DNA of 64,000 nt from an uncultured Bacillota bacterium. Lineage in GTDB: Bacteria; Bacillota; Clostridia; Christensenellales; UBA1242. Below are positions 55,890-64,000 of the stretch, one piece after another. The notes beneath the pieces were generated by a model that was not told the DNA's origin, ran no database searches, and saw nothing but the letters and a program-made list of their open reading frames with translations. Positions within the stretch are counted from its first letter, which is position 1, and each line of letters opens with the position of its first letter. The stretch spans positions 1 to 64,000 of the forward strand of contig URWY01000001.1 in the NCBI GenBank assembly GCA_900551705.1. Reading direction: 5' to 3'. The position numbers and the translations under genes were made by a program.

Positions 55890-56446
55890 TGGTTGAATTT
55901 ATAGTTTCTCAGTGTTTTTTTGCCTTGGGGTATATTTTTTCATTTTTATATATCTTCTTCAATGTTAGCAGAAAAACAATTCTTTATTGTGGAATAATTT
56001 TTAACCTAGCGAGCGCAATAGGCTTTCTTTTGTTGTATGCTTGGACAGGCGCGATAATGAATGTGTTGGGAGCGCTTTTAAATTTCATATACATATTTAA
56101 AAACAAAAATAAATTTTTCAGTTCGCCAGCAATTCCGGTTATTTTTGAAATTTTGTTTTTAGTTGGTGGAATATTAACTTGGCAAGGCTGGTTATCAATT
56201 TTGCCAATCGTTGCAAATGTGATTTATGGAATTTCGCTGTGGTTTGACAAAGAATACGCAATCAAACTTTTAAATTTGATAGTTAACATTATTTATATTG
56301 TATATCATGGATTTTTGCTTTCCTATGTTGCAATAATCGGTACGGGAATATCAATAGTTTTAGGTATTGCATACTTAATTTGGGGAGAAAAATATACCAA
56401 ATTTATAAAAAATATATTTAGTAAAAAAAATGAGAAAAATTGTTGA
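55889..56446 (+). CDS. YgjV-like membrane protein
   Basis: A 185-aa protein with six or so membrane helices; the pattern of FSFLYIFFNVSRKTILYCGIIFNLASAIGF and paired helix hairpins resembles the YgjV (Imp-YgjV) family of unknown function. It overlaps plsY by one base (TAATG), so it belongs to the der-plsY operon. The tRNA promoter begins inside its last codons. Confidence 0.7.
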   Translation: MVEFIVSQCFFALGYIFSFLYIFFNVSRKTILYCGIIFNLASAIGFLLLYAWTGAIMNVLGALLNFIYIFKNKNKFFSSPAIPVIFEILFLVGGILTWQGWLSILPIVANVIYGISLWFDKEYAIKLLNLIVNIIYIVYHGFLLSYVAIIGTGISIVLGIAYLIWGEKYTKFIKNIFSKKNEKNC

Positions 56447-56471
56447 CAAGCATATATTTTTATGGTATTAT
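56443..56471 (+). promoter_or_regulatory. Promoter of the tRNA-Ala/tRNA-Ile unit
   Basis: TTGACA (56443-56448), 17-nt spacer, TATTAT (56466-56471), overlapping the stop of the upstream gene. Confidence 0.75.
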
Positions 56472-56489
56472 GTTCAAGCATTTGATCGT

Positions 56490-56566
56490 GGGGGTATAGC
56501 TCAGCTGGCTAGAGCACCTGCCCTGCAAGCAGGGGGTCATCGGTTCGAATCCGATTATCTCCACCA
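56490..56566 (+). tRNA. tRNA-Ala(TGC)
   Basis: GGGGGTA/TATCTCC acceptor, discriminator A, encoded CCA. Anticodon stem CCTGC/GCAGG with loop CCTGCAA gives TGC. 77 nt. Confidence 0.95.
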
Positions 56567-56569
56567 CGA

Positions 56570-56646
56570 TGGAATGTAGCTCAGCCGGTTAGAGCACCAC
56601 CCTGATAAGGTGGGGGTCGGTGGTTCGAGTCCACTCATTCCAACCA
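56570..56646 (+). tRNA. tRNA-Ile(GAT)
   Basis: TGGAATG/CATTCCA acceptor, discriminator A, encoded CCA. Anticodon stem CCACC/GGTGG with loop CTGATAA gives GAT. Three bases after tRNA-Ala, so one transcript. Confidence 0.93.
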
Positions 56647-56650
56647 ATTA

Positions 56651-56676
56651 AAGTGAGGTTATCCTCACTTTTTTTG
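56651..56676 (+). terminator. Terminator of the tRNA unit
   Basis: AAGTGAGG pairs with CCTCACTT around TTAT, followed by seven T. Confidence 0.85.
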
Positions 56677-56689
56677 TTGCAATAAAACC

Positions 56690-56744
56690 ACCACCTTGTG
56701 TTGCAAAGCAACACGCAAAGTTTCGAACTTTGCATCAGGGTGGT
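56690..56744 (-). repeat. Hairpin-rich element with a tRNA-Ile(GAT) anticodon-arm remnant
   Basis: On the minus strand the sequence reads ACCACCCTGAT, then two perfect hairpins, then AAGGTGGTGG: the anticodon arm of the tRNA-Ile next door, interrupted right after the GAT anticodon. The hairpins are GTGTTGC/GCAACAC with triloop AAA (56698-56714) and GCAAAGTT/AACTTTGC with triloop TCG (56715-56733). An outer 8-bp stem (56690-56697 with 56737-56744) closes them into a three-way junction. A GC-rich CGAGCGAAGCGAGCG follows at 56757-56771. The rest of 56780-56950 shows only a short tail-like open frame near 56897-56946 and nothing else. Confidence 0.6.
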
Positions 56745-56948
56745 CCACCATGTAGCCGAGCGAAGCGAGCGCCGATTCTTTTTGACGGGTTATAAAAAGT
56801 ATGGTCAAATAATGGCTTTTAATTGATATATTTAACATTTCTACATTCATAAAATAAAACTATATAATAAATTTTGCATTGTAAAAAAAGGAAGAATATG
56901 AAAATGAATCAAACAAAATAATTGCTGAAAATGGATTTGATTTATAAA

Positions 56949-56974
56949 AAATAACTCTCAGTTTTTCTAAGAGT
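56949..56974 (-). terminator. ogt terminator
   Basis: AACTCT pairs with AGAGTT; on the minus strand followed by ATTTTTTA. Overlaps the ogt stop codon. Confidence 0.65.
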
Positions 56975-57464
56975 TCTTTTTTTCTAATTCTAAAAGTTTT
57001 TCTTTGTTATTAATTCCGCCGCCATAGCCGATAAGGTTGCCGTTTGAACCGATAACTCTGTGACAAGGAACAATTATACAAATGGGATTTGCTCCGACCG
57101 CGCCGCCAACTGCTTGTGCGGACATCTTTTTGATATTTTCTTGCGCGGCAATTTCTTTTGCGATCTCGTTATATGTCACCAACTCACCATAACCAATTTT
57201 TTCTAAAATTTTAATGACCTTTTTTCTAAATGTCGTTAGATTTTCAATTTTGTATTTTGGTGTGGAATTAGGTATTTGACCTGCGAAGTATTCATCAAGC
57301 CATTTTCGAGTTTCATTAAAAATTGGAAGGTTAGTTTCTTCCGCTTCAATGTTTTTATCTTCTTTTGAATTTTTAAATAACAAACCTGTTAAAAATGTTC
57401 CGTCACTATGTAGTATAATGTCGTCAAATCCATTAGGCGTTTTATAATTTTGTTTATATATCAT
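56967..57464 (-). CDS. ogt: Methylated-DNA--protein-cysteine S-methyltransferase
   Basis: A 165-aa suicide repair enzyme that removes O6-alkyl groups from guanine. PCHRVIGSNGNLIGYGGG contains the acceptor cysteine, and GYGELVTYNEIAKEI is the recognition-helix region. ATG 57464 sits 6 nt after a consensus TATAAT; the upstream in-frame TTG at 57479 overlaps the -10 box, so it is not used. No Shine-Dalgarno is present. Confidence 0.93.
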   Translation of the reverse strand: MIYKQNYKTPNGFDDIILHSDGTFLTGLLFKNSKEDKNIEAEETNLPIFNETRKWLDEYFAGQIPNSTPKYKIENLTTFRKKVIKILEKIGYGELVTYNEIAKEIAAQENIKKMSAQAVGGAVGANPICIIVPCHRVIGSNGNLIGYGGGINNKEKLLELEKKNS

Positions 57465-57470
57465 AATAAA

Positions 57471-57498
57471 ATTATACAATTAACCATAGAAAACTCAA
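57471..57498 (-). promoter_or_regulatory. Promoter of ogt (leaderless)
   Basis: On the minus strand: TTGAGT (57498-57493), 16-nt spacer, TATAAT (57476-57471), six bases, then the ATG. Confidence 0.7.
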
Positions 57499-57569
57499 AA
57501 TTTTATATACAATTTTTAAAAAATGTGTTATTATCTTAACTGATTGTAATTAATAAAAGGAAAAAAGAA

Positions 57570-58853
57570 ATGAAAGTATCAAATATTGGCTTAATATCAA
57601 GAAAACTAACAAACTTAGATGAGCAATTTCCAGTTCAAGATATGCTTTTGCAAACTGGTCAAATTGAACAATATGCTGGTGGGATTTATGCCTACGGTCA
57701 TGTTCCATATCTTGTTAAGCGCAATGTTGAAAAAATAATTAGCGACACATTGACATCTTATGGCTGTGCGGAAGTTTTGCTTCCAATTTTGCAACCAGAA
57801 AAAATATGGGCTGAATCTGGCAGGTTAGATAAATATGTTAGTGATGGTGTTATGTTTAGAACACTCACTAAAAACGGCAATTATTGCTTAGCACCAACAG
57901 CGGAAGAAGCGATAGTTGCATTTGCAAGAAAAAGATTATCAACATACAAACAATTACCTGTAACATATTTCCAAATTGGTCCAAAATTCAGAAACGAAAT
58001 CAGAACAAGGGGATATTTGCTTCGCGGAAAAGCATTTGAAATGCTTGATGCATATAGCTTTGGACGCAATCAAGAAGATTTAGACAAAGAATATGCGCAT
58101 ATGAAACAAGCGTATATGGATATTTTCAATAAAATGGAATTAAAAGTGCAACCAGTTGGTGCAGATAGCGGTGCTATTGGTGGCAGTAAATCTGAAGAAT
58201 TTATGTGTTTGTCTGATATTGGGGAAGATAATATCTTATACGATTCAGAGTCTGGACAAACATTCAATTCCGAACTTTTGGAAAGGGAAGACGCTGCTCA
58301 ATATTTGCTTGAAACTTATGGTATTAAAAATATTAACAATGTTATTTCAAGAAAAGCGGTTGAACTTGGACACATTTTCCAACTTGGCAACAAATATTCA
58401 AAAACAATGAACGGCAATTATGTTGACAGTGATGGCAATGTAAAAGAATATATGATGGGTTGCTACGGAATTGGCATTGGTAGAACTGTCGCGATGATTT
58501 ATGAAAACAGCATAATAACCAAAGACGGCAAGTTTGACGGAATTTCTCTTCCAAAGAGTGTGGCACCATATATGATTTATATGATTCCAAAAACTGATGA
58601 CAAAGAAAAATACGAACTTGCAACAGAACTTTATAATCAACTTGAAAATGCGGGTGTTAAAGTTCTGTTTGACGACAGACAAGAAATATCTATCGGCGCA
58701 AAAATAAAAGATTCTAAAATTGTTGGTTCGCCTTACATGGCAGTTATTGGAAAAAGCGTTGATAATGGCAAGATTGAAATTGAAGAAATTAAAACTGGCG
58801 ATAAACAAGAAATTAATATTGATGAATTTGTTAATTATTGTAAAAACCTATAA
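57570..58853 (+). CDS. proS: Prolyl-tRNA synthetase, short form without editing insertion
   Basis: A 427-aa class II synthetase. Motif 2 is FRNEIRTRGYLLRGKAFEMLDAYSF; motif 3 is YMMGCYGIGIGRTVAM. The C-terminal anticodon domain spans about 330-427. Bacterial ProRS usually carries a ~180-aa INS editing domain between motifs 2 and 3; here that stretch is only about 110 aa with no room for it. Editing of Ala-tRNA-Pro may depend on a separate factor. AAAGGAAAAAAG precedes the ATG. Confidence 0.94.
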   Translation: MKVSNIGLISRKLTNLDEQFPVQDMLLQTGQIEQYAGGIYAYGHVPYLVKRNVEKIISDTLTSYGCAEVLLPILQPEKIWAESGRLDKYVSDGVMFRTLTKNGNYCLAPTAEEAIVAFARKRLSTYKQLPVTYFQIGPKFRNEIRTRGYLLRGKAFEMLDAYSFGRNQEDLDKEYAHMKQAYMDIFNKMELKVQPVGADSGAIGGSKSEEFMCLSDIGEDNILYDSESGQTFNSELLEREDAAQYLLETYGIKNINNVISRKAVELGHIFQLGNKYSKTMNGNYVDSDGNVKEYMMGCYGIGIGRTVAMIYENSIITKDGKFDGISLPKSVAPYMIYMIPKTDDKEKYELATELYNQLENAGVKVLFDDRQEISIGAKIKDSKIVGSPYMAVIGKSVDNGKIEIEEIKTGDKQEINIDEFVNYCKNL

Positions 58854-58860
58854 AAACATT

Positions 58861-58889
58861 AAAAAATACGATAAAAATCGTATTTTTTT
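58861..58889 (+). terminator. proS terminator
   Basis: ATACGAT pairs with ATCGTAT inside long A- and T-runs. Confidence 0.8.
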
Positions 58890-58915
58890 ATAATTTGATT
58901 TAAAAAAGCAGGTTT

Positions 58916-59797
58916 TTAACCTGCAATTTTTATAACATAATATTTTGTTTCGCCTTCAATTACGAAGTCATAATCTGTTGCTCCAAGACCTTTTAAGGAA
59001 TAAGTGAAGCCATCATTTTCTTCGTTTCCAATCAATGCGTTAATGAATGGTGAACCTAAACTTAAACAAAGTTCGTCTGCTGTGCCGCAATGAAGAGCGA
59101 TATTCAAAACTTTAACAAACTCTTGTGTTTCTTCTGCTGTTAAGTTGTTTATAGAAAGTTCTTTGCTTTCAATTTTGTAATTGAATTGTCCTTCCAACTT
59201 TGTTACAGTGACAGTTGATGAAAAATACAATGTTTCTGGAACATATTTTGAAACCATGCTTAATGGGAAACTTGACATTGAGTCTTTGATTTCTTTTGTA
59301 TTCAATTTGATAACAATGTTGACATCGGCACTATTTTCTTCAATGTTTACAAAGTTTACTTGAACAAGTTCAATTTGCAAACTTTTATCTCCGATTTGAA
59401 CTGTTGCAGAGTTGCCGTCTTCGTGCATAAGGTTATCAATGATAGCGGCGATTTGTTTGTCTGTCAATTTTATTTCGCCAGTCAATGCGTTGAGCCCAGA
59501 ACCTGTGCGAATTGTGTAACCATCTGTTGCGTTACCAGTAACTAAGTCTGCGGATTTTGCATTGATTGCCAATTTTGCAGATTCCATATCGCTAATATTA
59601 AATGCGTTAGGGAATTTTTCGCTCTCATTAACTTCTGAGTTAAGTGTTTTAACTTGTGAAATTGTGCTTATAAGATTCACATCGTATTTGATTTTGAAGA
59701 ATGCCCAAATTCCGACAAGCACGAGTGCGACAAAAATAATAATTCCAGCAATCGCACTGATTAATTTTACCCACCAAGGCTTTTTTGTTTTTTCCAT
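58916..59797 (-). CDS. Membrane-anchored hypothetical protein, 293 aa
   Basis: ATG 59797 behind AGGAGAT gives a basic N-terminus (EKTKKPWW), one membrane helix (about 12-33) and an extracytoplasmic domain of alternating strands and helices (residues 35-293). Motifs such as AKLAINAKSADLV (approximate) and LQIELVQVNFVNIEENSADV do not match a family I know. The upstream in-frame extension to 59893 has no ribosome binding site and is rejected. It is divergent from the ABC operon. Confidence 0.75.
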   Translation of the reverse strand: MEKTKKPWWVKLISAIAGIIIFVALVLVGIWAFFKIKYDVNLISTISQVKTLNSEVNESEKFPNAFNISDMESAKLAINAKSADLVTGNATDGYTIRTGSGLNALTGEIKLTDKQIAAIIDNLMHEDGNSATVQIGDKSLQIELVQVNFVNIEENSADVNIVIKLNTKEIKDSMSSFPLSMVSKYVPETLYFSSTVTVTKLEGQFNYKIESKELSINNLTAEETQEFVKVLNIALHCGTADELCLSLGSPFINALIGNEENDGFTYSLKGLGATDYDFVIEGETKYYVIKIAG

Positions 59798-59938
59798 AAT
59801 TTTATCTCCTATAAAAAATATATCACAATCTTGAAAAAAACAAAAGGAATTATAAAAATTTTGTATAGAAAAGTTAAAGAAAACGATAAACATTTTTAAA
59901 TATACATTATATAATATTGTTGTATAAAAGGAAAAAAC

Positions 59939-60874
59939 ATGAGTGTAATTGAAGTTAAAGATTTAACAAAAGATTATGGCAGCGGCAGGGGCGTTTTTGA
60001 TGTTTCATTTGCAATCAATCAAGGCGAAGTTTTTGGCTTTTTAGGTCCAAACGGCGCTGGTAAGTCAACCACAATTAGGCATTTAATGGGTTTTTCTAAA
60101 CCACAAAAAGGTGAAACCTATATTTTAGGTATGCCAACTTTTAAGAATTATTATAAATTTCTAAGCAAAGTGGGTTATATTCCTGGCGAAATAGCGCTTC
60201 CACAAGGCTTGACAGGGTGGCAATTTATTCGCATGATGCAAAATATGCAAAAAATACATAATGAAGAACAACTTAGCAAAATGTTGAACTTGTTTGAGCT
60301 TGACGATGTTGTTTTAAAGGGCGAAACTAAACGCATGAGTTTAGGTGTTAAAAGAAAACTTGCAATTGTTGTTGCATTTATGAGCGACCCAGACATTTTG
60401 ATTTTGGATGAACCAACAAGCGGTCTTGACCCTGTTATGCAAGAAGTTTTTATACAACTTATTAAAAAAGAAAAAGAAAGGGGCAAAACAATACTTTTGT
60501 CTAGCCATATTTTCTCAGAAGTTGACGCAACTTGCGATAGAATTGCAATTATTAAAGATGGCAAAATTGTTTCCGAATTTATTGCGAACGACTTGAAACA
60601 TGCTTCAACAAAATTTTATAAAATAGATTTTTTGAGTAAAGAAGATTATCAAGACTTTAACAAAATTTGTAAAGATGGTAAAATTATCAAAGTTTTAGAT
60701 AAAAATGAGAGTGAACTTTGGACTTATATTGCTGTTGACGATAAACATATAAATTTATTGGTTGAATTGCTTTCACATTTAAACATAAAAGAATTTTCAA
60801 ATATAAAAGAAACATTAGAAGATTATTTCATGAAATTCTATAAAGAAGATAAAGATTTTGGAGGTGCGTTGTAA
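59939..60874 (+). CDS. ABC transporter ATP-binding protein (first of two)
   Basis: A 311-aa protein with GPNGAGKST (Walker A), LGVKRKLAIV (degenerate signature region, SLGVKRK in place of LSGGQ), and LILDEPTSGLDP (Walker B). The C-terminal ~90 aa is the accessory domain of ABC-2-type exporters. Paralogue of the next gene; together they probably form a heterodimer with the membrane protein at 61801. Confidence 0.92.
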   Translation: MSVIEVKDLTKDYGSGRGVFDVSFAINQGEVFGFLGPNGAGKSTTIRHLMGFSKPQKGETYILGMPTFKNYYKFLSKVGYIPGEIALPQGLTGWQFIRMMQNMQKIHNEEQLSKMLNLFELDDVVLKGETKRMSLGVKRKLAIVVAFMSDPDILILDEPTSGLDPVMQEVFIQLIKKEKERGKTILLSSHIFSEVDATCDRIAIIKDGKIVSEFIANDLKHASTKFYKIDFLSKEDYQDFNKICKDGKIIKVLDKNESELWTYIAVDDKHINLLVELLSHLNIKEFSNIKETLEDYFMKFYKEDKDFGGAL

Positions 60875-61800
60875 TGGAAACTATTGAACTTCAAAATTTA
60901 ACAAAAGATTATGGTGAAGGACGAGGCATTTTTGATGTTAACTTAACAATCAAAAAGGGCGAAATGGTCGGTTTTGTTGGAACGAATGGTTCTGGCAAAA
61001 CAACAACAATTAGAAACATAATGGGATTTTTAAAACCAACAAGTGGCAACGCGTATGTTGACGGGCTTGAAACTTGGCACAATGCAAGTAAAATTGCAAA
61101 ACACATTGGATATGTCCCAGGCGAAATTGCATTTCCAGATTTGCCATCAGGCACAGCATTTTTGAAAAGTCAAGCAGAGTTTTATGGCTTGAAAGACATG
61201 ACTTTTGCTAACAATTTAATTGAAAAATTGCAATTAGACCCAAGAGCAAATTTAAAAAGAATGAGTAAAGGCATGAAACAAAAAACAGCTCTTGTTGCGG
61301 CACTTATGAATAATCCAGATATTTTAATTTTGGACGAACCAACAACAGGGCTTGACCCACTTATGCGACTTGCTTTTTTGGATATTATTAAACAGGAGCA
61401 TAAAAAGGGCAAAACAATTTTTATGAGCAGTCATTTGTTCAATGAAATGGAAGATACTTGCGATAGAGTTGTTTTAATTGACCGTGGGCACATAATTGCA
61501 ATCGCAGACATGGATAAAGATGTGCGAAATCGTCCTTGCAAAGATTTTAAAATTGAATTTAAAAATAAAACAGATTATGAAAAGTTTAAAAAACTTAAAT
61601 ACAAAATAATTCGTGATCAAGAACAATACAATCAAGTGACAATCAATATTAATAATAATGAAATAAATAAGTTGTTTAAGTCACTACATAATTATGATGT
61701 TAAATTTATCGCAGAGGTTAAATATACTCTTGAAAAACATTTTAAGAATATATTAATCAATAATAAAATCATGGAAAATAAATTTAAGGAGGAAAATTAA
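60874..61800 (+). CDS. ABC transporter ATP-binding protein (second of two)
   Basis: A 308-aa paralogue that starts in the overlapping stop of the first ATPase. GTNGSGKTT (Walker A), MSKGMKQKTALV (signature), and LILDEPTTGLDP (Walker B). Opening DYGEGRGIFDVNLTI is nearly the same as DYGSGRGVFDVSFAI of the first, which indicates a recent duplication. Confidence 0.92.
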   Translation: METIELQNLTKDYGEGRGIFDVNLTIKKGEMVGFVGTNGSGKTTTIRNIMGFLKPTSGNAYVDGLETWHNASKIAKHIGYVPGEIAFPDLPSGTAFLKSQAEFYGLKDMTFANNLIEKLQLDPRANLKRMSKGMKQKTALVAALMNNPDILILDEPTTGLDPLMRLAFLDIIKQEHKKGKTIFMSSHLFNEMEDTCDRVVLIDRGHIIAIADMDKDVRNRPCKDFKIEFKNKTDYEKFKKLKYKIIRDQEQYNQVTININNNEINKLFKSLHNYDVKFIAEVKYTLEKHFKNILINNKIMENKFKEEN

Positions 61801-63318
61801 ATGTTTAGTAAAGCACTTTTTAAACAAACTTGCAAAGCGAACGGACTTATGTGGGCGATTGTCGCATTTGCAGTGTGCTTTATGCTTGCTTGTGTTATGC
61901 TTATTTCTGGAAGCGGTAATATTTCAAAAATGACCGAAGGAATAAGCGATACCATAATTGATAGCACCATTGAATCATACATGGAAAAACGGGCTATTAA
62001 TTATTACGATATTTCAGCGAATGCATTAACAACTTTTGATGAATATTTCAAACAAGGATATTTAGCAACAGGTGATGCAACTGCAGCCTACGCAAATGCT
62101 GTCAATAAATTACAAGCATACACTGCTGCATTGTGTTCTAGCCTTGGCTATGCTGCGGATAGTGACGAAGCACAAGAAGTTCAAGGTTTGATTTTTTGTG
62201 TTTTAAATGCAGGACATCAATTTGATGAGTTCTATACATCAGTTGGTGAGACAGCGCCAACCTATGACATAACAACTGTTATGGCGGCGGATAGAGCAGA
62301 ATATATTTCAGAATATGCAAGAAACAATTCATCAATATTTTTAGCAGCCAACATGGTAAAAGAAGAAAATGTTGATAAGATTTTAAATCAACTTGCATCT
62401 TTCAAAGTCTCTGCTGAAAAATATGCTGAATATGGCTATGCAGGTAGTGATGGTTACAACAATATCAAAACAATTTCACAAAACACGCTTGTAACTTATA
62501 TCGCAAGATATAATTACGATTATAGCCTTGTTGACACATCAACAATGACGCCAGAAGAAATCTCAGCAAAACAAAACGAAATCAAAACCAATATTGCTGG
62601 CGATATCACTTCAAGTTTCATTTCAACATTGCCAAAAGATGTTTCTGATGGACTTTCAGAACTCGGCGAAATGGATATGTATAGCATGATAATTGGCTCA
62701 ATATTCTTCAAAATGGCTGGCCTATTATTACCAATTATTTATATGATTATGGTTGCAAACAACTTAATTGCAGGTCAAGTGGATAGTGGCTCAATGGCAT
62801 ACATATTATCAACTTCAACAAAAAGAAAACAAGTTATATTTACACAAGCACTATATTTAGTCTTATCTCTTTTTGCAATGTTCAGTGTAACAACTGTAAC
62901 AAGTTTAGTTTGTTTACGAATTGTCGACTCATCGGCAATTACACTAACTTATGGAGATTTGGTTTTGATTAACCTTGGAGCATTCTTAACAATGTTTGCG
63001 ATGAGCGGAATTTCATTTATGGCTTCTTGCTTGTTCAATAGAAGCAAGCACTCAATGAATATTGGTGGCGGACTTAATATGTTCTTCCTTGTCGCGTCAA
63101 TGCTTGGATTATTTGGTTCAAAAATTATGCCATCAGTTGTTAGGTTAAGTTCATTAAATTTCTTCAATTATGTAACAATAATCACTTTGTTTGATGTAAA
63201 TTCCATTCTTGCGGGAACAACAACATTTATTTGGAAATGGGCTATACTTGTTGGAATCGGCTTGATTTGCTTTCTCATTGGTAGTATCAGATTTCAAAAG
63301 AAAGACCTACCACTATAA
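61801..63318 (+). CDS. ABC-2-type transporter permease
   Basis: A 505-aa membrane protein. One N-terminal helix (about 15-40), a large extracytoplasmic domain (about 45-295), then five or so helices (from ~300). LIAGQVDSGSMAYILSTSTKRKQVI is typical of ABC-2 permeases. It starts directly after the second ATPase and completes a three-gene exporter; substrate unknown (lipid, peptide or antibiotic). Confidence 0.88.
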   Translation: MFSKALFKQTCKANGLMWAIVAFAVCFMLACVMLISGSGNISKMTEGISDTIIDSTIESYMEKRAINYYDISANALTTFDEYFKQGYLATGDATAAYANAVNKLQAYTAALCSSLGYAADSDEAQEVQGLIFCVLNAGHQFDEFYTSVGETAPTYDITTVMAADRAEYISEYARNNSSIFLAANMVKEENVDKILNQLASFKVSAEKYAEYGYAGSDGYNNIKTISQNTLVTYIARYNYDYSLVDTSTMTPEEISAKQNEIKTNIAGDITSSFISTLPKDVSDGLSELGEMDMYSMIIGSIFFKMAGLLLPIIYMIMVANNLIAGQVDSGSMAYILSTSTKRKQVIFTQALYLVLSLFAMFSVTTVTSLVCLRIVDSSAITLTYGDLVLINLGAFLTMFAMSGISFMASCLFNRSKHSMNIGGGLNMFFLVASMLGLFGSKIMPSVVRLSSLNFFNYVTIITLFDVNSILAGTTTFIWKWAILVGIGLICFLIGSIRFQKKDLPL

Positions 63319-63323
63319 AAATA

Positions 63324-63353
63324 AAACTGATTGCCTTGGCAGTCAGTTTTTTA
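63324..63353 (+). terminator. Terminator of the ABC operon
   Basis: AAACTGATTGCC pairs with GGCAGTCAGTTT around TT, followed by Ts. Confidence 0.8.
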
Positions 63354-63355
63354 AT

Positions 63356-63384
63356 CAAAAAACTCCACAATTAAGTGGAGTTTA
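63356..63384 (-). terminator. Terminator of the Lys-rich coiled-coil gene
   Basis: AAACTCCAC (63360-63368) pairs with GTGGAGTTT (63375-63383); T-run on the minus strand. Confidence 0.75.
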
Positions 63385-63389
63385 TTTTT

Positions 63390-63998
63390 TTAAGGCTCTT
63401 GAACGCTAGATTTGTTGTATGTTCTTTTTATCAATTTGATAGTGTTTGAATGTTTAGATTTTATATTTGCGGCTGATTCCATAATTTTATTATAATTTTC
63501 ATTATTTTTTTCAGCATTTACAATTTGGTCTCTTAATTCTTTAAGCTCATCTACACATTCTTTTGAATCTTTATATAATTCTTGATTTTCTGCCTTTTTA
63601 GCATCTTTGCCATAATAGTTGTTGTAATCTTCAAGAGTATCAATAGTTTTGTTTGTTTTATTTAAAATATCGTTAAATTTTTGATCTGTTTCTTCTTGTG
63701 AAACCCTAGCTTCATTTTGTTTTTTAATTTCTGCTTTTTTCTCAGCTTTTTCTTGCTTTGAATTTATTTTTTCTTGTTTAGAAGCGGTTTTATCTTTTTG
63801 TTTTTTCTTGCTTTGTTCTTTTACAACTGCTTTTTCTTCGGTTTTTTGGTTATCAGTTTGTTTTTCTTCTGAATTGTCTTTGGCTGCTGCTTTTTTCGCT
63901 TTCTTTTTAGCTGCTTTCTTGTCAATAGCCTTTTTAACATATCTTCCCGATGCCGCAAGTGTTGGAATTGCAGTTGCAGCGCCTAATAAACCAGTCAT
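63390..63998 (-). CDS. Lys/Glu-rich coiled-coil protein, possibly incomplete
   Basis: A frame of 202 aa starting at ATG 63998, two bases from the window end, so a longer N-terminus or the true ribosome binding site may lie outside. Opening TGLLGAATAIPTLAASGRYV resembles a membrane or signal-type stretch. Residues ~24-110 are low-complexity Lys/Ala/Glu/Gln; residues ~110-200 look like a helical bundle (FNDILNKTNKTIDTLEDYNN). No family recognised. Confidence 0.6.
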   Translation of the reverse strand: MTGLLGAATAIPTLAASGRYVKKAIDKKAAKKKAKKAAAKDNSEEKQTDNQKTEEKAVVKEQSKKKQKDKTASKQEKINSKQEKAEKKAEIKKQNEARVSQEETDQKFNDILNKTNKTIDTLEDYNNYYGKDAKKAENQELYKDSKECVDELKELRDQIVNAEKNNENYNKIMESAANIKSKHSNTIKLIKRTYNKSSVQEP

Positions 63999-64000
63999 AA

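Overview
The window is AT-rich DNA from an uncultured-looking bacterium of the Bacillota/Clostridia type. Evidence for this: a PrmC carrying an N-terminal DUF1385 membrane domain beside RF1, an rpsF-ssb-rpsR operon, consensus sigma-A promoters, strong GGAGG ribosome binding sites, many U-tailed terminators, no outer-membrane genes, and surface proteins ending in a single membrane anchor. An M60-type (mucin-associated) metallopeptidase and an InlB-repeat surface protein suggest a host-associated, probably gut, habitat (inference). No species is claimed.

Layout. 1-1150: tRNA-Ser(GCT), a hairpin-rich degenerate copy of it, and a small unknown protein. 1158-3612: metal-efflux P-type ATPase with its ArsR-type repressor and operator. 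3700-8000: a Cys/Ser-rich repeat protein, a SPOR-domain protein, groES-groEL without a CIRCE element, and rpsF-ssb-rpsR. 8050-16930 (mostly minus strand): a DUF4097-like surface protein, prfA and a prmC fusion, the M60 peptidase, and a LysR regulator. 17061-36776: a ~19.7 kb genomic island. 37143-56446: housekeeping genes (hflX, glnS, htrA-like, nrnA-like, comM-like, nrdR, feoAB, der, plsY) mixed with surface proteins and an isolated VirB2-like/VirD4-like pair. 56490-56646: tRNA-Ala and tRNA-Ile, followed by a hairpin-rich tRNA-Ile-like remnant. 56967-63318: ogt, proS, a membrane protein and an ABC-2 transporter with two tandem ATPases. A Lys-rich coiled-coil protein reaches the window end.

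The island is the main interest. It is bounded by a 9-bp repeat (TGGCGGGAC). On the right the repeat continues into the 3' half of a tRNA-Ser(TGA)-like sequence. On the left it abuts a ~95-nt repeated element whose other copy lies immediately 3' of the intact tRNA-Ser(GCT). This fits insertion into the end of a tRNA-Ser locus. A large serine recombinase sits at the right end but carries a one-base frameshift. The cargo is an eight- or nine-gene co-directional operon: PAPS-reductase-like PP-loop protein with zinc ribbons and a ferredoxin domain (SspD-like), DUF4007 protein (SspB-like), large P-loop ATPase (SspC-like), cysteine desulfurase (SspA-like), PLD-nuclease/DEAH helicase, a 61-aa helical protein, a DndD/SMC-like ATPase, a 188-aa protein, and a 300-aa protein I do not recognise. 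I read this as a DNA phosphorothioate modification module coupled to a restriction module of the SspABCD-SspFGH kind, possibly with an extra component. A nuclease-helicase of the DUF2075 type follows, flanked by 31-bp direct repeats.

Three further patterns stand out. First, each intact tRNA-Ser and the tRNA-Ile has a degenerate, anticodon-containing partial copy within about 1 kb; two of these copies carry runs of perfect triloop hairpins. Second, four genes (a GNAT, hflX, der, ogt) have a -10 box exactly 6 nt before the start codon and no Shine-Dalgarno, so they are probably leaderless. Third, T4SS coupling-protein and pilin-like genes sit among housekeeping genes with no relaxase in view.
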